From contig NZ_PVTP01000001.1 of assembly GCF_003003285.1 (NCBI RefSeq), positions 310,001 to 374,000 on the forward strand: a stretch of 64,000 nucleotides of DNA, written 5' to 3'. Under the pieces are notes generated by a model. The model was not told the origin of the DNA and searched no databases. It was given only the letters and a program-made list of their open reading frames with translations. This stretch comes from Yoonia maritima. Lineage in GTDB: Bacteria; Pseudomonadota; Alphaproteobacteria; Rhodobacterales; Rhodobacteraceae. The translations under genes were made by a program, and so were the position numbers. This document shows positions 18,086 to 26,911 of this stretch, in pieces (position 1 is the stretch's first letter; every line of letters begins with the position of its first letter).

Positions 18086-18595
18086 ATGGCGAATATGGGG
18101 CAAGAGGATTTCGATGCGCGGGTCAAACGTATCAAGAACCCGCGCAACAATTCGTATTACGATCCCGATTTGCAGATGCATATTCCCAAAAAGCTGACGC
18201 GAGCAAAAATCGTCAAACCACCATCGAAAAGCAGTCAGGCGATGTCTGCTATACTGGTGTCGATGGTTATCGGCGGTGCCGCGATGTTTTGCGCGCAGGT
18301 CGTGCGCGTACGTTATCTGGGAATGACCGGGGGCAATTCGGCCGTCACATTTTCCGATCTTCTGATCGGTCTGTGGATGGTTCTGTTGTTTTCCGCACTG
18401 ATGAAACGCCGACAGTTTCTTGGTCGGTTTGGGCAGGTGGTAGGGCTTTGTCTCATGCTGGTCACAGGGCACAATTTGGTATGGAAATGGCCGGATCTGA
18501 TGGGCAAAATTTACACGCCAGAGTACGTGGCCGAGATCAAGTCGACGACCACAGCCGGATCAATCCTGTTTCAGGGCAACGTCTTTTCGTTCTAA
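18086..18595 (+). CDS. Uncharacterised membrane protein inside the suf operon
   Basis: No named family is recognised. The protein has 169 residues: a hydrophilic basic N-terminus (FDARVKRIKNPRNNSYYDPD, LQMHIPKKL) followed by three hydrophobic helices near residues 52-72, 87-104 and 112-130, and a short polar C-terminus. It lies between sufB (114-base gap) and sufC (166-base gap) on the same strand. I believe similar genes sit here in other Rhodobacterales suf operons, but its job is unknown. The gaps on both sides are larger than elsewhere in the operon. Confidence 0.72.
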   Translation: MANMGQEDFDARVKRIKNPRNNSYYDPDLQMHIPKKLTRAKIVKPPSKSSQAMSAILVSMVIGGAAMFCAQVVRVRYLGMTGGNSAVTFSDLLIGLWMVLLFSALMKRRQFLGRFGQVVGLCLMLVTGHNLVWKWPDLMGKIYTPEYVAEIKSTTTAGSILFQGNVFSF

Positions 18596-18761
18596 CGCAG
18601 GCGTCACAACCATTAGCATCATACGTTAGCCTGTCCGTGACTAAGCGGGCAGCCGTTTGTGGTGCGTCATCCAATAGTTTTCACTCATTCTCAGCGCGGT
18701 CTAGGCAGCGCTGTCAAACCCCATATGCACTGCAGGGTGCTGATATGTCGAAGGAAGAAAA

Positions 18762-19517
18762 ATGCTAGAAATCAAAGGCCTGAAGGTCAAACTTGAAGAT
18801 GAAGATAAGCAAATCCTTAAGGGGTTGGACCTGACCGTTGAAACCGGCAAGGTTCACGCGATTATGGGGCCAAACGGGTCCGGTAAATCGACCCTGTCTT
18901 ATGTGTTGTCTGGCAAAGACGGCTATGAGGTCACGGATGGTTCTGCAGAGCTGGAAGGTGAAGATCTGCTGGATATGGAGCCAGAAGAGCGTGCTGCGGC
19001 TGGACTTTTCCTTGCATTCCAATACCCTGTCGAAATTCCCGGCGTTGGCAACATGACTTTCCTGCGTACAGCGGTAAACGCACAGCGCAAAGCGCGCGGT
19101 GAAGAAGAGCTAAGCGCTGGTGACTTCCTGAAGGAAGTACGTGCGAAGGCGAAAGACCTGAAAATCGACGCGGATATGTTGAAACGTCCGGTTAACGTTG
19201 GTTTCTCTGGCGGTGAGAAAAAGCGGAACGAGATTCTGCAGATGGCGATGTTGTCACCTAAGATGTGCATCTTGGATGAGACGGACTCTGGTCTTGACGT
19301 CGATGCGATGAAACTGGTTGCAGATGGTGTTAATGCGCTGCGTTCAGAAGGGCGTTCGTTCCTTGTGATCACCCACTACCAGCGTCTACTGGACCACATT
19401 AAGCCAGATGTCGTTCACATCATGGCCGACGGTCGTATCGTGAAAACGGGTGGACCAGAGCTTGCTTTGGAAGTCGAAAACAACGGTTATTCTGACATTT
19501 TGGCAGAGGTGTCCTAA
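18762..19517 (+). CDS. sufC: Fe-S assembly ATPase SufC
   Basis: SufC is the ABC-type ATPase of SufBC2D. At 251 residues, it shows Walker A GPNGSGKSTLSYVLSG, a SufC-type signature VGFSGGEKKRNEILQM and Walker B CILDETDSGLDVDAM. AAGGAAG precedes the ATG. The stop overlaps the sufD start (TAATG), so stoichiometric synthesis with SufD is likely. Confidence 0.97.
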   Translation: MLEIKGLKVKLEDEDKQILKGLDLTVETGKVHAIMGPNGSGKSTLSYVLSGKDGYEVTDGSAELEGEDLLDMEPEERAAAGLFLAFQYPVEIPGVGNMTFLRTAVNAQRKARGEEELSAGDFLKEVRAKAKDLKIDADMLKRPVNVGFSGGEKKRNEILQMAMLSPKMCILDETDSGLDVDAMKLVADGVNALRSEGRSFLVITHYQRLLDHIKPDVVHIMADGRIVKTGGPELALEVENNGYSDILAEVS

Positions 19518-20803
19518 TGGCCCTAGCTAAACTGAAATCTGATGCGACAGAGGCGCGTCTGGTTGGCGTGACCCTGCCAGAGGGTGCTGCATGGTCGAAC
19601 GCGGCACGTGCTGATGCGTTGGCACGCGTGCGCCAAATGGGCCTGCCCACAAAGCGCGACGAATATTGGAAATACACCAACCCGTCCGAGCTGACCGCAG
19701 CTGAAGCGCCAAAAGCAGCTGTTTTCGACGCTGGTGAAGTGCCATTGTTCGACGCTGTTGATCGTTTAAAAATCGTCTTTGTCGACGGTGTTTTTGATAC
19801 TGATGCCTCTGACGAATTGACAGGCGAGGGTGTTGAGATTGAACGCCTTGCTGATGCGATGGCAGCAGACATTCACTGGGCAAAAGAGCTGTACGGTGTT
19901 TTGGAAACCCGTGGTCAGACACCTGTTGAGCGTCCTTTGGCGGCGCTGAATACAGCGCTTGCAACCGACGGTGTGGTGATCCGGGCAACTGGCAAAGTCG
20001 CCAAGCCAATTCACCTTGTCTACCTCCATAAGGACGAGACATCAGATGCCGTGCTGCACAACTTGGTTAAAGTAGAGACGGGTGCCGAAGTGACACTGCT
20101 TGAAAACGGTCCTGCCGCGGCGCGTTTTTCTGGCTGTCTTGAGGTCGAAGTTGCCGACGGCGGTTCATTCCACCACGTGCGCGCGCAAGGTCGTGATCAT
20201 GAACGTCGCACGGTAACTCATTGTTTTGCAAGGGTTGGCGCGGAATCTTCGTTCAAGTCATTTACGCTGACCGTTAACGGTGTGATGACGCGCAACGAAT
20301 GCGTTCTTGAGATTATCGGCGACGATGCGATTGCACATGTCGCGGGCGTCTGTGTCGGTGATGGCAATGATTTCCACCACGATGATACCGTCTTCATCAC
20401 ACATGATGCATTGAACGGCGAAAGCCGTCAGGTGTTCAAGAAAGTGCTGCGCAATGGTGCGACAGGCGTTTTCCAAGGGAAAATTCTTGTGAAAGAAGGT
20501 GCGCAGAAGACTGACGGTTATCAGATCAGCCAATCGCTTTTGTTGGATGATGATGCACAGTTCTTGGCTAAGCCCGAGCTGGAAATCTATGCGGATGACG
20601 TGGCTTGTTCACACGGGTCAACATCGGGTGCGATTGATGAAACAGCCCTGTTTTATCTGCGTTCTCGTGGTGTTCCGCAGTACGACGCGCGGAACCTTCT
20701 GACGCTTTCGTTTATGGCCGAGGCTTTGGACGAAATCGCTGACCCTTCGCTGGCCGAAGAACTTCGTGACCGGCTCGAGGGCTGGCTGGCACGGCGTAGC
20801 TGA
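19517..20803 (+). CDS. sufD: Fe-S assembly protein SufD
   Basis: SufD is the SufB paralogue in the SufBC2D complex and is needed for iron entry. Its 428 residues show the family C-terminus: KPELEIYADDVACSHGST, ALFYLRSRGVPQYDARNLL. The start overlaps sufC, and its stop overlaps the following membrane-protein gene (TGATG). Confidence 0.96.
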   Translation: MALAKLKSDATEARLVGVTLPEGAAWSNAARADALARVRQMGLPTKRDEYWKYTNPSELTAAEAPKAAVFDAGEVPLFDAVDRLKIVFVDGVFDTDASDELTGEGVEIERLADAMAADIHWAKELYGVLETRGQTPVERPLAALNTALATDGVVIRATGKVAKPIHLVYLHKDETSDAVLHNLVKVETGAEVTLLENGPAAARFSGCLEVEVADGGSFHHVRAQGRDHERRTVTHCFARVGAESSFKSFTLTVNGVMTRNECVLEIIGDDAIAHVAGVCVGDGNDFHHDDTVFITHDALNGESRQVFKKVLRNGATGVFQGKILVKEGAQKTDGYQISQSLLLDDDAQFLAKPELEIYADDVACSHGSTSGAIDETALFYLRSRGVPQYDARNLLTLSFMAEALDEIADPSLAEELRDRLEGWLARRS

Positions 20804-21306
20804 TGGCACTGACCGCCGATATCGTCCGGACATGGCGCGCACCGCGCGCTGTGATCCGCGATTTATTGGATCAGGGGCGGCGCGAAGATCGCGCCGTCGC
20901 CTTTGTTATGATCGCATGTTTTCTGATCTTCGTGGCGCAATGGCCGCGTCTGTCACGTATCGCGAATGGCTACGAGCCATCGCCGTGGCCGCCAGAGATC
21001 AATTTTGAAGGCATGATGACTTACACGTTCTATGCTGTCGTCATCATGCTGCCGCTTGCGCTTTATGGCATGGCTGCGGTTGCGCATTTGATCGCCAAGG
21101 CATTTCGAGGGCAGGGCAGCTGGTACTCGGCGCGGCTGTCGTTCTTTTGGGCTTTGCTTACGACGACTCCGCTGTTGCTTTTGCATGGCCTCGTGCGTGG
21201 TTTTATCGGGCCGGGAACCCAGTCTATCTTGGTTGGCACGGTATGGGCATTAGCGTTCGCCTATATCTGGATCCAATGCATGATCGCATCGGAACGCGGG
21301 CAATGA
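20803..21306 (+). CDS. Yip1-like membrane protein, first of two in the suf operon
   Basis: The 167-residue protein has a short cytosolic N-terminus with WRAPRAVIRDLLDQGRRED, then four hydrophobic helices, which fits the YIP1 family of small membrane proteins. It overlaps sufD at the start and the next Yip1-like gene at the end (ATGA). The strict overlap suggests coupled synthesis with the Suf proteins, but no Fe-S role has been shown for this family as far as I know. Confidence 0.8.
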   Translation: MALTADIVRTWRAPRAVIRDLLDQGRREDRAVAFVMIACFLIFVAQWPRLSRIANGYEPSPWPPEINFEGMMTYTFYAVVIMLPLALYGMAAVAHLIAKAFRGQGSWYSARLSFFWALLTTTPLLLLHGLVRGFIGPGTQSILVGTVWALAFAYIWIQCMIASERGQ

Positions 21307-21893
21307 ACCTGACTTTACAAGGTTGGTTGCGCGCTGTGGCAATGACGCTGAACACACCTGAAGAAGCCGCAGAGCGTGTACTGGAAAACCATTATGCGCG
21401 GCCCGTTTTGGTGCAGGCGGCAATTGTGGTTTCAATCGCCAATGTTATGCTCCTTGCTGTTGCGTCGATGATGACACCTGCAACTGCCCAAGCTAACGCA
21501 TTGCAGGTCACGCCGTTCACGCTTGGGCTGTTGATCACGGGTAGCATGCTTATTTTGGCTTCAGCGATTTCGCGGGCAGGAAAGATGTTGGGCGGAACAG
21601 GCAGTTTCGACGGGGCACTGACCATCGTCGTGTGGTTGCAGGCGGTCGGTCTGACATTTGATGTTGCACAAATCCTTGTCATGCTGGTCAGCCCGTTTTT
21701 GGCGGTGCTTGTTGGTATTGGTGCACTGATGGTTCTTTTGTGGTGCATGGTTCATTTTGTCAAAGTGCTGCACGGGTTTGACACGCTCGGCACAGCCGGA
21801 GCCGCATTCTTTATCGCCATGATTGGCACAATTTTCGCAGTAGTCATTTTGATGGCTCTGCTTGGCATTGCCCCCTCAGGAGAAGCGACATGA
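21303..21893 (+). CDS. Yip1-like membrane protein, second of two in the suf operon
   Basis: The 196-residue protein begins MNLTLQGWLRAVAMTLNTPEEAAERVL and is followed by four or five hydrophobic helices. ATG 21303 is chosen because it overlaps the preceding stop as ATGA; an upstream in-frame codon at 21147 would lie inside the previous gene. The stop overlaps the sufS ATG. It is related in plan to its neighbour, and the two may form a heteromeric membrane pair (inference). Confidence 0.8.
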   Translation: MNLTLQGWLRAVAMTLNTPEEAAERVLENHYARPVLVQAAIVVSIANVMLLAVASMMTPATAQANALQVTPFTLGLLITGSMLILASAISRAGKMLGGTGSFDGALTIVVWLQAVGLTFDVAQILVMLVSPFLAVLVGIGALMVLLWCMVHFVKVLHGFDTLGTAGAAFFIAMIGTIFAVVILMALLGIAPSGEAT

Positions 21894-23113
21894 GCTTTGA
21901 CGTACAAAAAATCCGCGCGGATTTTCCTATTCTGTCACGCGAGGTAAACGGCAAGCCGTTGATCTATCTGGATAGCGGTGCGTCGGCGCAAAAGCCGCAG
22001 GTGGTTATTGATGCTATTACGCGCGGCTATGCCGAAGAATATGCAAACGTGCATCGCGGGCTTCATTTCCTAAGTAATCTTGCAACCGATAAATACGAAG
22101 CCGTCCGTGGCACTGTTGCCAAGTTCCTGAATGCGCCGTCTGAAGATGACATTATCTTTAATTCGGGCACCACAGAAGGCATCAATATGGTTGCCTATTC
22201 ATGGGCAATGCCGCGGTTGAAAGCAGGTGATGAAATTGTTCTTTCGATCATGGAGCACCATGCCAATATCGTCCCATGGCATTTTCTGAGGGAACGACAG
22301 GGTGTTGTGATCAAATGGGTCGATGTTGATGCTGACGGCGATCTCGATCCGCAAAAAGTGATCGATGCTATCGGCCCAAAAACAAAACTTGTTGCCGTCA
22401 CACATATGTCCAACGTGCTGGGGACTGTTGTCGACGTAAAAGCTATCACAACGGGTGCACATGAAAAAGGTGTGCCTGTTTTGATCGACGGGTCACAAGC
22501 CGCGGTACATATGCCAGTGGATGTCGCTGATATAGGATGCGATTTCTACGCGATCACAGGTCATAAACTTTATGGTCCGTCCGGTTCTGGTGCGATTTAT
22601 GTCGCGCCAGATCGTATGAAAGAAATGCAGCCCTTTATGGGTGGCGGGGATATGATCCGCGAGGTTTCACGCGATGCGGTGACCTATAATGACCCCCCAA
22701 TGATGTTTGAGGCTGGAACGCCCGGCATTGTCCAGACGATTGGCATGGGCGTTGCAATTGAATATATGATGAGCATCGGCATGGACAATATTGCAGCCTA
22801 CGAAAGCGAGCTTTGTCGTTATACGCGTGAACGGCTTGACGGGTTGAACTGGCTGAATGTGCAGGGGAAATCCGTGACCAAAGGTGCAATTTTTTCCTTT
22901 ACGCTCGATGGCGCTGCCCATGCGCATGATATTTCCACAGTGCTGGATAAAAAAGGTGTCGCTGTGCGGGCAGGGACCCACTGTGCCATGCCGCTAATGG
23001 AACATATGGGCGTGGGCGCGACTTGCCGTGCATCATTTGCGATGTACAACACTAAAGCCGACGTCGACGCACTTATCGACGCGCTTGAGCTGTGCCATGA
23101 TCTATTTGCATGA
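21890..23113 (+). CDS. sufS: Cysteine desulfurase SufS
   Basis: SufS is a group II cysteine desulfurase that supplies sulfur to SufB, usually through SufE or SufU. Its 407 residues include the PLP lysine in FYAITGHKLYGPSGSG near residue 227 and the catalytic Cys in VRAGTHCAMPLMEHMG near residue 366. It ends the operon. No SufE/SufU or SufA gene follows within the window. With the desulfurase at 15404, the operon therefore encodes two desulfurases. Confidence 0.95.
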   Translation: MSFDVQKIRADFPILSREVNGKPLIYLDSGASAQKPQVVIDAITRGYAEEYANVHRGLHFLSNLATDKYEAVRGTVAKFLNAPSEDDIIFNSGTTEGINMVAYSWAMPRLKAGDEIVLSIMEHHANIVPWHFLRERQGVVIKWVDVDADGDLDPQKVIDAIGPKTKLVAVTHMSNVLGTVVDVKAITTGAHEKGVPVLIDGSQAAVHMPVDVADIGCDFYAITGHKLYGPSGSGAIYVAPDRMKEMQPFMGGGDMIREVSRDAVTYNDPPMMFEAGTPGIVQTIGMGVAIEYMMSIGMDNIAAYESELCRYTRERLDGLNWLNVQGKSVTKGAIFSFTLDGAAHAHDISTVLDKKGVAVRAGTHCAMPLMEHMGVGATCRASFAMYNTKADVDALIDALELCHDLFA

Positions 23114-23251
23114 ATTTTGGCCAGTATATCCCTGGTAGTGAGCCCAAGATCGCATAAAAAGGGGCATTCCGGTCAGTATAAATGTTCTTGCCGTTCCGCA
23201 CATTAACTTTGTTTTACCGTCCTTTGGATGCGAAGTGCGCAATGCCTTGAT

Positions 23252-23280
23252 TTGACCATTGCAGCAAGCGAAGCAGAATG
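23252..23280 (+). promoter_or_regulatory. Candidate sigma-70-type promoter of tRNA-Arg
   Basis: TTGACC, a 17-base spacer and AGAATG stand 16 bases before the mature tRNA start, which is good spacing for a housekeeping promoter. The -10 match is weak. Confidence 0.4.
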
Positions 23281-23295
23281 TTAGTGCACGCTCAA

Positions 23296-23372
<77 letters not shown>

Positions 23373-23624
23373 ATATTTTCAATCAGTTACGCAAAGTGTA
23401 TCAGAATCTATTTCTGATGAGTTCCGGATATTATCCGGATTCGACCCACTTTTATGGAGCTATTCGCGAAGTCAGAGTAATTTGGTGGCACAGATTTTTT
23501 CACCCGGAAAAAAAGAAAAAACCGCCGTTCGGGCTGGCACCCACAACGACGGTATTCAAAGTTTTCCTACACTAACTCCCTACCATGATCAGGTTGCAGC
23601 TTCAATGCGTATTGGAGCTGACGG
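23373..23624 (+). other. Non-coding spacer with two hairpins after tRNA-Arg
   Basis: No gene is supported in this stretch. It contains a hairpin at 23423-23439 (TCCGGAT-ATT-ATCCGGA) and a second dyad at 23521-23553 (ACCGCCGTT and AACGACGGT, one mismatch). The first may end the tRNA transcript; the second is close to the start of the unknown cassette and could be regulatory. The strand is written as plus for the neighbouring genes. Confidence 0.45.
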
Positions 23625-23942
23625 ATGAGTAATCTCAATCCTTATGATTCAATCAAGCCAGATAGCTACCGTTTCGCAACCTACATCGACGTTCTCAGAT
23701 CTAAATGGATCGAAGCAGGGGTGCGTCCACAACGCATTAACGGTGCTTTGGCCTTTCTGCGTGAACTTGAACGCCTGAGGCTCTGCTTCTCAAAGAGCAT
23801 AGACGCCGCTTTCGTTAGTAAGAAGGTCTCAAACTCCTATCTTGCGAAGATGATGGGATACAAGACCTGCCGCCAAGTGCAAAAACTTCGCCAATGGCTC
23901 GAAGAACAAGGTGTCCTTGTTGTGAGGCAGAAAAAAAGTTAA
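23625..23942 (+). CDS. Unknown protein with a likely winged-helix segment, cassette gene 1
   Basis: I do not recognise the family. The protein has 105 residues. The central part is helical (INGALAFLRELERLRLCFSK), and the C-terminal half NSYLAKMMGYKTCRQVQKLR followed by WLEEQGVLVVR has the rhythm of a winged helix as found in replication initiators and mobile-element regulators. The stop overlaps the next gene as TAATG. Its location between tRNA-Arg and an IS element suggests accessory origin. A role in replication or excision of a lost element is a guess. Confidence 0.6.
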   Translation: MSNLNPYDSIKPDSYRFATYIDVLRSKWIEAGVRPQRINGALAFLRELERLRLCFSKSIDAAFVSKKVSNSYLAKMMGYKTCRQVQKLRQWLEEQGVLVVRQKKS

Positions 23943-24325
23943 TGGCATTTATCAATGCGTGGAACAGCTACATCTTTGCGGACTTCAAGATGTGGTTCAT
24001 CCAGAGCTTTCAACAGCCGGATTGTAAAACTGGACACCTTAAAAGAGATAGTGATTATAAATCACTATATGGGTTTAAACCCAAATCTAGAATCTGTTTT
24101 CCGAAAGAAAATTTGACCACCTGGGCCCATTCAACTCGGTTTTGGAGATTGCTTGCATTGGAGGTCACCAATAATCCACCGTGTCTGTCTACGCTTTCCG
24201 AACGGTTCAGATTTAACTTGAGAAAACACCAAGTTCCTCTTGATGATCCAAGCATAATCAGGCGTTGGAAAAGCTTTGTGAAGCGAGCTGTCGAGTTTCA
24301 AGCCAGAACCGTGGAGGTGGTGTAA
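23942..24325 (+). CDS. Unknown protein, cassette gene 2
   Basis: No family is recognised. The protein has 127 residues and is basic and aromatic-rich (MAFINAWNSYIFADFKMWFI, SERFRFNLRKHQVPLDDPSI). It begins inside the stop of the preceding gene (TAATG), so the two are translated together. I start at ATG 23942; an in-frame ATG at 23894 would place 16 residues inside gene 1. AT content is higher than in the flanking core genes. It ends 126 bases before the start of the IS reading frames. Confidence 0.55.
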   Translation: MAFINAWNSYIFADFKMWFIQSFQQPDCKTGHLKRDSDYKSLYGFKPKSRICFPKENLTTWAHSTRFWRLLALEVTNNPPCLSTLSERFRFNLRKHQVPLDDPSIIRRWKSFVKRAVEFQARTVEVV

Positions 24326-24451
24326 TGTAGGGTTATTACTACAGAGCAAGGTTACGCATGTGGCTACGCGACATGCACCTTGGAAGGGAAAGGGCAGGCG
24401 CTTTCCTCTTCACCCCAAACCCGGTGGGCAAACGTGCCGGAGGTCGCTATC

Positions 24452-24634
24452 ATGGATAAACGTCGACACTCGAAACCCACTAAACGTCAGCTTGTCTTGC
24501 GTGTCAGATGCAGCGAGGAGGAGCGCGAGATCCGTATTCTCAAGGAGGAGAGGGAGATCTTAGAAAAGGCCACCTATTACCCGGCAGGCGATTACGCAGT
24601 AATCTGCCGAGAGGGCAGTTCTTCGCGGGCCTAA
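24452..24634 (+). pseudogene. IS3-family OrfA, shortened
   Basis: The 60-residue frame keeps only the end of the usual OrfA, the leucine-zipper-like LKEEREILEKATYY. The N-terminal helix-turn-helix of about 60 residues is missing. After ATYY the reading frame leaves the family sequence and ends at TAA 24632. A good ribosome site, CCGGAGG, precedes the ATG. Internal deletion plus a small indel would explain it. Confidence 0.6.
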
Positions 24635-24638
24635 AGCA

Positions 24639-25553
24639 ATGAGATTTAGGTTTATCGAAGAACACAGGTCCGACTTTCCGACGAACCGGCTTTGCAATGT
24701 TGTTGGCGTCAGCGCACGCGGTCTGCGTGCTTTCCGAAGCCGCTCGGCCAGCCGCAGACAGCGATCCGATCTGGTTACGCTGGCATATATCAAAGAACAA
24801 TCGCGCCTCAGCTTGGGCAGTTATGGCCGTCCACGAATGACCGAAGAGTTGAAGGAGATCGGTATGAACGTGGGCCACCGTCGTGTTGGCAGGTTGATGC
24901 GTCAGAACGGCATATCTGTTGTGAGAACACGCCAACACAAGGTCACTACAGACAGTAATCATAAGTTCAATATTGCGCCAAACTTGCTGGATCGCGACTT
25001 TGCGGCTGACCAACCTAATCAGAAATGGGCCGGTGACATCAGCTACGTTTGGACGCGTGAGGGGGGGCTCTATCTTGCGGTGATCCTGGACCTGCACTCA
25101 CGCCGCGTCATTGGCTGGGCGGTCAGCAATCGTATGAAGCGTGACTTGGCGATCCATGCGTTGAAGATGGCCATCGCGTTCCGACAACCGCCGAAAGGTT
25201 GCATTCATCACACAGATCGTGGGTCGCAATACTGTTCCCACGACTACCAAAAGATCCTGCGCCAGCACGGGTGCAAGGTGTCGATGTCTGGGAAGGGCAA
25301 TTGCTATGAGTTTAAGCTGGTTCGCGCTCGCGAATTGAATGATCTGGGGGACCATTCAAAGGCGCAAAACGCCGCTGTCGAGACGTTCTTCAAAACCATC
25401 AAAGCTGAACTGATCTGGCGGCATCCTTGGGAGACACGACGCAAGGCTGAGATGGCGATCTTCGAATACATAAACGGCTTCCACAATCCGCGCCGCCGAC
25501 ACTCAGTATTAGGCTGGAAAAGCCCGGTCGCTTTCGAAAGAAAGGTGGCTTAA
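24639..25553 (+). CDS. IS3-family transposase OrfB with an internal insertion
   Basis: The 304-residue protein has an HTH_21-type N-terminus and an rve integrase core. Catalytic residues are D in WAGDISYVW (25035), D in HHTDRGSQY (25215) and E in AAVETFFKTIKAELIW (25380). The family normally has 35 residues between the second D and the E; here there are 54, because about 57 bp stand between NCY and NAAVE in place of a single Asp codon. The extra part is in frame and contains the dyad TTCGCG-CT-CGCGAA. The active site is therefore probably disturbed. OrfB is normally made as an OrfAB frameshift fusion. Confidence 0.85.
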   Translation: MRFRFIEEHRSDFPTNRLCNVVGVSARGLRAFRSRSASRRQRSDLVTLAYIKEQSRLSLGSYGRPRMTEELKEIGMNVGHRRVGRLMRQNGISVVRTRQHKVTTDSNHKFNIAPNLLDRDFAADQPNQKWAGDISYVWTREGGLYLAVILDLHSRRVIGWAVSNRMKRDLAIHALKMAIAFRQPPKGCIHHTDRGSQYCSHDYQKILRQHGCKVSMSGKGNCYEFKLVRARELNDLGDHSKAQNAAVETFFKTIKAELIWRHPWETRRKAEMAIFEYINGFHNPRRRHSVLGWKSPVAFERKVA

Positions 25554-25638
25554 ACGAGCACGTGGAGCGGCACGAAACCGTGACACGTCCATATGAGTTT
25601 GAGTAGTCAGAAATCTACATTTTCAGAGTTTGTTACCT

Positions 25639-26172
25639 TCAAAACGGGATTTCGTCATCCATATCGCTACCGCCGCCTGCAGGCGCACCGCCGCCACCGC
25701 CTTGGCCGCCACCATAGCCACCTTCGTTTCCGCCGTAGCCACCACCGCTACCGCCGCCATAACCGCCGCCGCTTTGACCGCCACCGTAGTTGCCGCCACC
25801 GCCTTGGCCGCCGCCTTCGCCGCGTCCGTCAAGCATGGTTAGGGTGCCGTCGAAACCTTGCAGGACGACTTCGGTTGAATAACGGTCAGCGCCAGACTGA
25901 TCCTGCCATTTGCGCGTCTGCAATTTGCCTTCGACGTAAACTTTGGAGCCCTTGCGCAGGAACTGTTCAGCGATGCGCACCAGACCTTCTTGGAAGATCG
26001 CAACAGAGTGCCACTCTGTTTTCTCACGGCGTTCGCCTGTGTTTTTATCTTTCCATGTCTCAGACGTAGCGATGCGCAGGTTGCACACTTTGCCGCCGTT
26101 CTGAAAGTTGCGGACTTCAGGGTCGGCACCCAGATTGCCGATGAGAATAACTTTGTTCACTGATCCGGCCAT
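25639..26172 (-). CDS. ssb: Single-stranded DNA-binding protein
   Basis: SSB coats single-stranded DNA in replication and repair. The OB-fold occupies residues 1-110, starting [21 protein letters not shown] linker of about 50 residues is almost wholly glycine with Q, Y and S, and the C-terminal tip is MDDEIPF, the partner-binding motif (also used by HolC, encoded at 1404). ATG 26172 with GGAG eight bases ahead is chosen; earlier in-frame codons add 28 unrelated residues. The length is 177 residues. Confidence 0.96.
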   Translation of the reverse strand: MAGSVNKVILIGNLGADPEVRNFQNGGKVCNLRIATSETWKDKNTGERREKTEWHSVAIFQEGLVRIAEQFLRKGSKVYVEGKLQTRKWQDQSGADRYSTEVVLQGFDGTLTMLDGRGEGGGQGGGGNYGGGQSGGGYGGGSGGGYGGNEGGYGGGQGGGGGAPAGGGSDMDDEIPF

Positions 26173-26325
26173 AGCGGTATCTCCCACGATTCTTGTTTGC
26201 GCTTTTGTGACAGACTGGGGATGCCGCAACAAGGTTATCGAATGGTTACATTGCAAGCCTTGGCGGATTAATTAAAAATACTTACATTAGGACCAACAGA
26301 TTTAAAGCGGTATAGGATCGTGCGG

Positions 26326-26901
26326 ATGAAGACACCGATTGTTGGGGCCGTTTTTCTTTTGGTTGCTTGCCCACTGTGGGCGCAGGAACAAGTATCGACA
26401 ATGAACCGGACGCGATTGCTTCAAAGTCAAACGTCCGTTTTAGATAACCGTGCTGCAACACAATATTCAAATTCCGAAAGGCTATTACCGCCAAGTGCAG
26501 AGGGCGTCGCGTTTGTCGCGCCTTATAACGGATCGTATCAAGGGCCTTATCTTGCCATGGCGCGCGCTGCTGCTGCGCGACACAATATACCTGCCGATTT
26601 ATTTTTGCGGCTTGTTCAGCAAGAAAGCGGTTGGAACGCAAATGCGATTTCCGTCAAAGGCGCGTTAGGATTGGCCCAGCTCATGCCGCAGACGGCGGCA
26701 GTTCTGGGGGTGAATCCGGGTGATCCAGCCCAAAACCTGAATGGTGGCGCGCGTTATCTACGTCAGCAATACGAAAAGTTTGGCGATTGGCGGCTTGCAC
26801 TGGCAGCGTATAACGCTGGACCGGGGGCGGTTGACCGCTATCGCGATGTGCCACCCTATGCAGAAACCCAGAACTACGTTCGGGTTATCTGGGGGCGTTG
26901 A
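26326..26901 (+). CDS. Lytic transglycosylase (SLT domain), secreted
   Basis: The 191-residue protein starts with a signal peptide ([20 protein letters not shown]) and has a single SLT domain from about residue 90 to the end. It shows the catalytic Glu in [20 protein letters not shown], then [10 protein letters not shown] and [11 protein letters not shown]. It cleaves peptidoglycan between MurNAc and GlcNAc. It is short for the class, with no carbohydrate-binding or LysM part. AGGA stands eight bases before ATG 26326. Confidence 0.9.
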   Translation: MKTPIVGAVFLLVACPLWAQEQVSTMNRTRLLQSQTSVLDNRAATQYSNSERLLPPSAEGVAFVAPYNGSYQGPYLAMARAAAARHNIPADLFLRLVQQESGWNANAISVKGALGLAQLMPQTAAVLGVNPGDPAQNLNGGARYLRQQYEKFGDWRLALAAYNAGPGAVDRYRDVPPYAETQNYVRVIWGR

Positions 26902-26911
26902 TCCGCTAAAA

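Larger units (their letters stand above)
24439..25591 (+). mobile_element. IS3-family insertion sequence, damaged
   Basis: The element holds orfA and orfB of an IS3-type transposase. The right end is probably near 25591, where the sequence AGCGGCACGAAACCGTG is followed by ACACGTCCA, ending in CA as expected. I could not find the matching inverted repeat (it would begin TGGACGTGTCACGG) on the left, so the left boundary given is only the orfA ribosome site. The orfA frame is short and orfB has an internal insertion, so the copy is probably inactive. Confidence 0.75.

Noticed and set aside
17971..18768. 265-codon plus-strand frame covering the gene at 18086
   Set aside because: The composition is arginine/cysteine-rich without domains. 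The frame at 18086 has membrane helices and a sensible start.
25650..25830. Glycine-codon repeats near ssb as an independent repeat element
   Set aside because: They encode the glycine-rich linker of SSB, normal for this protein in the group.
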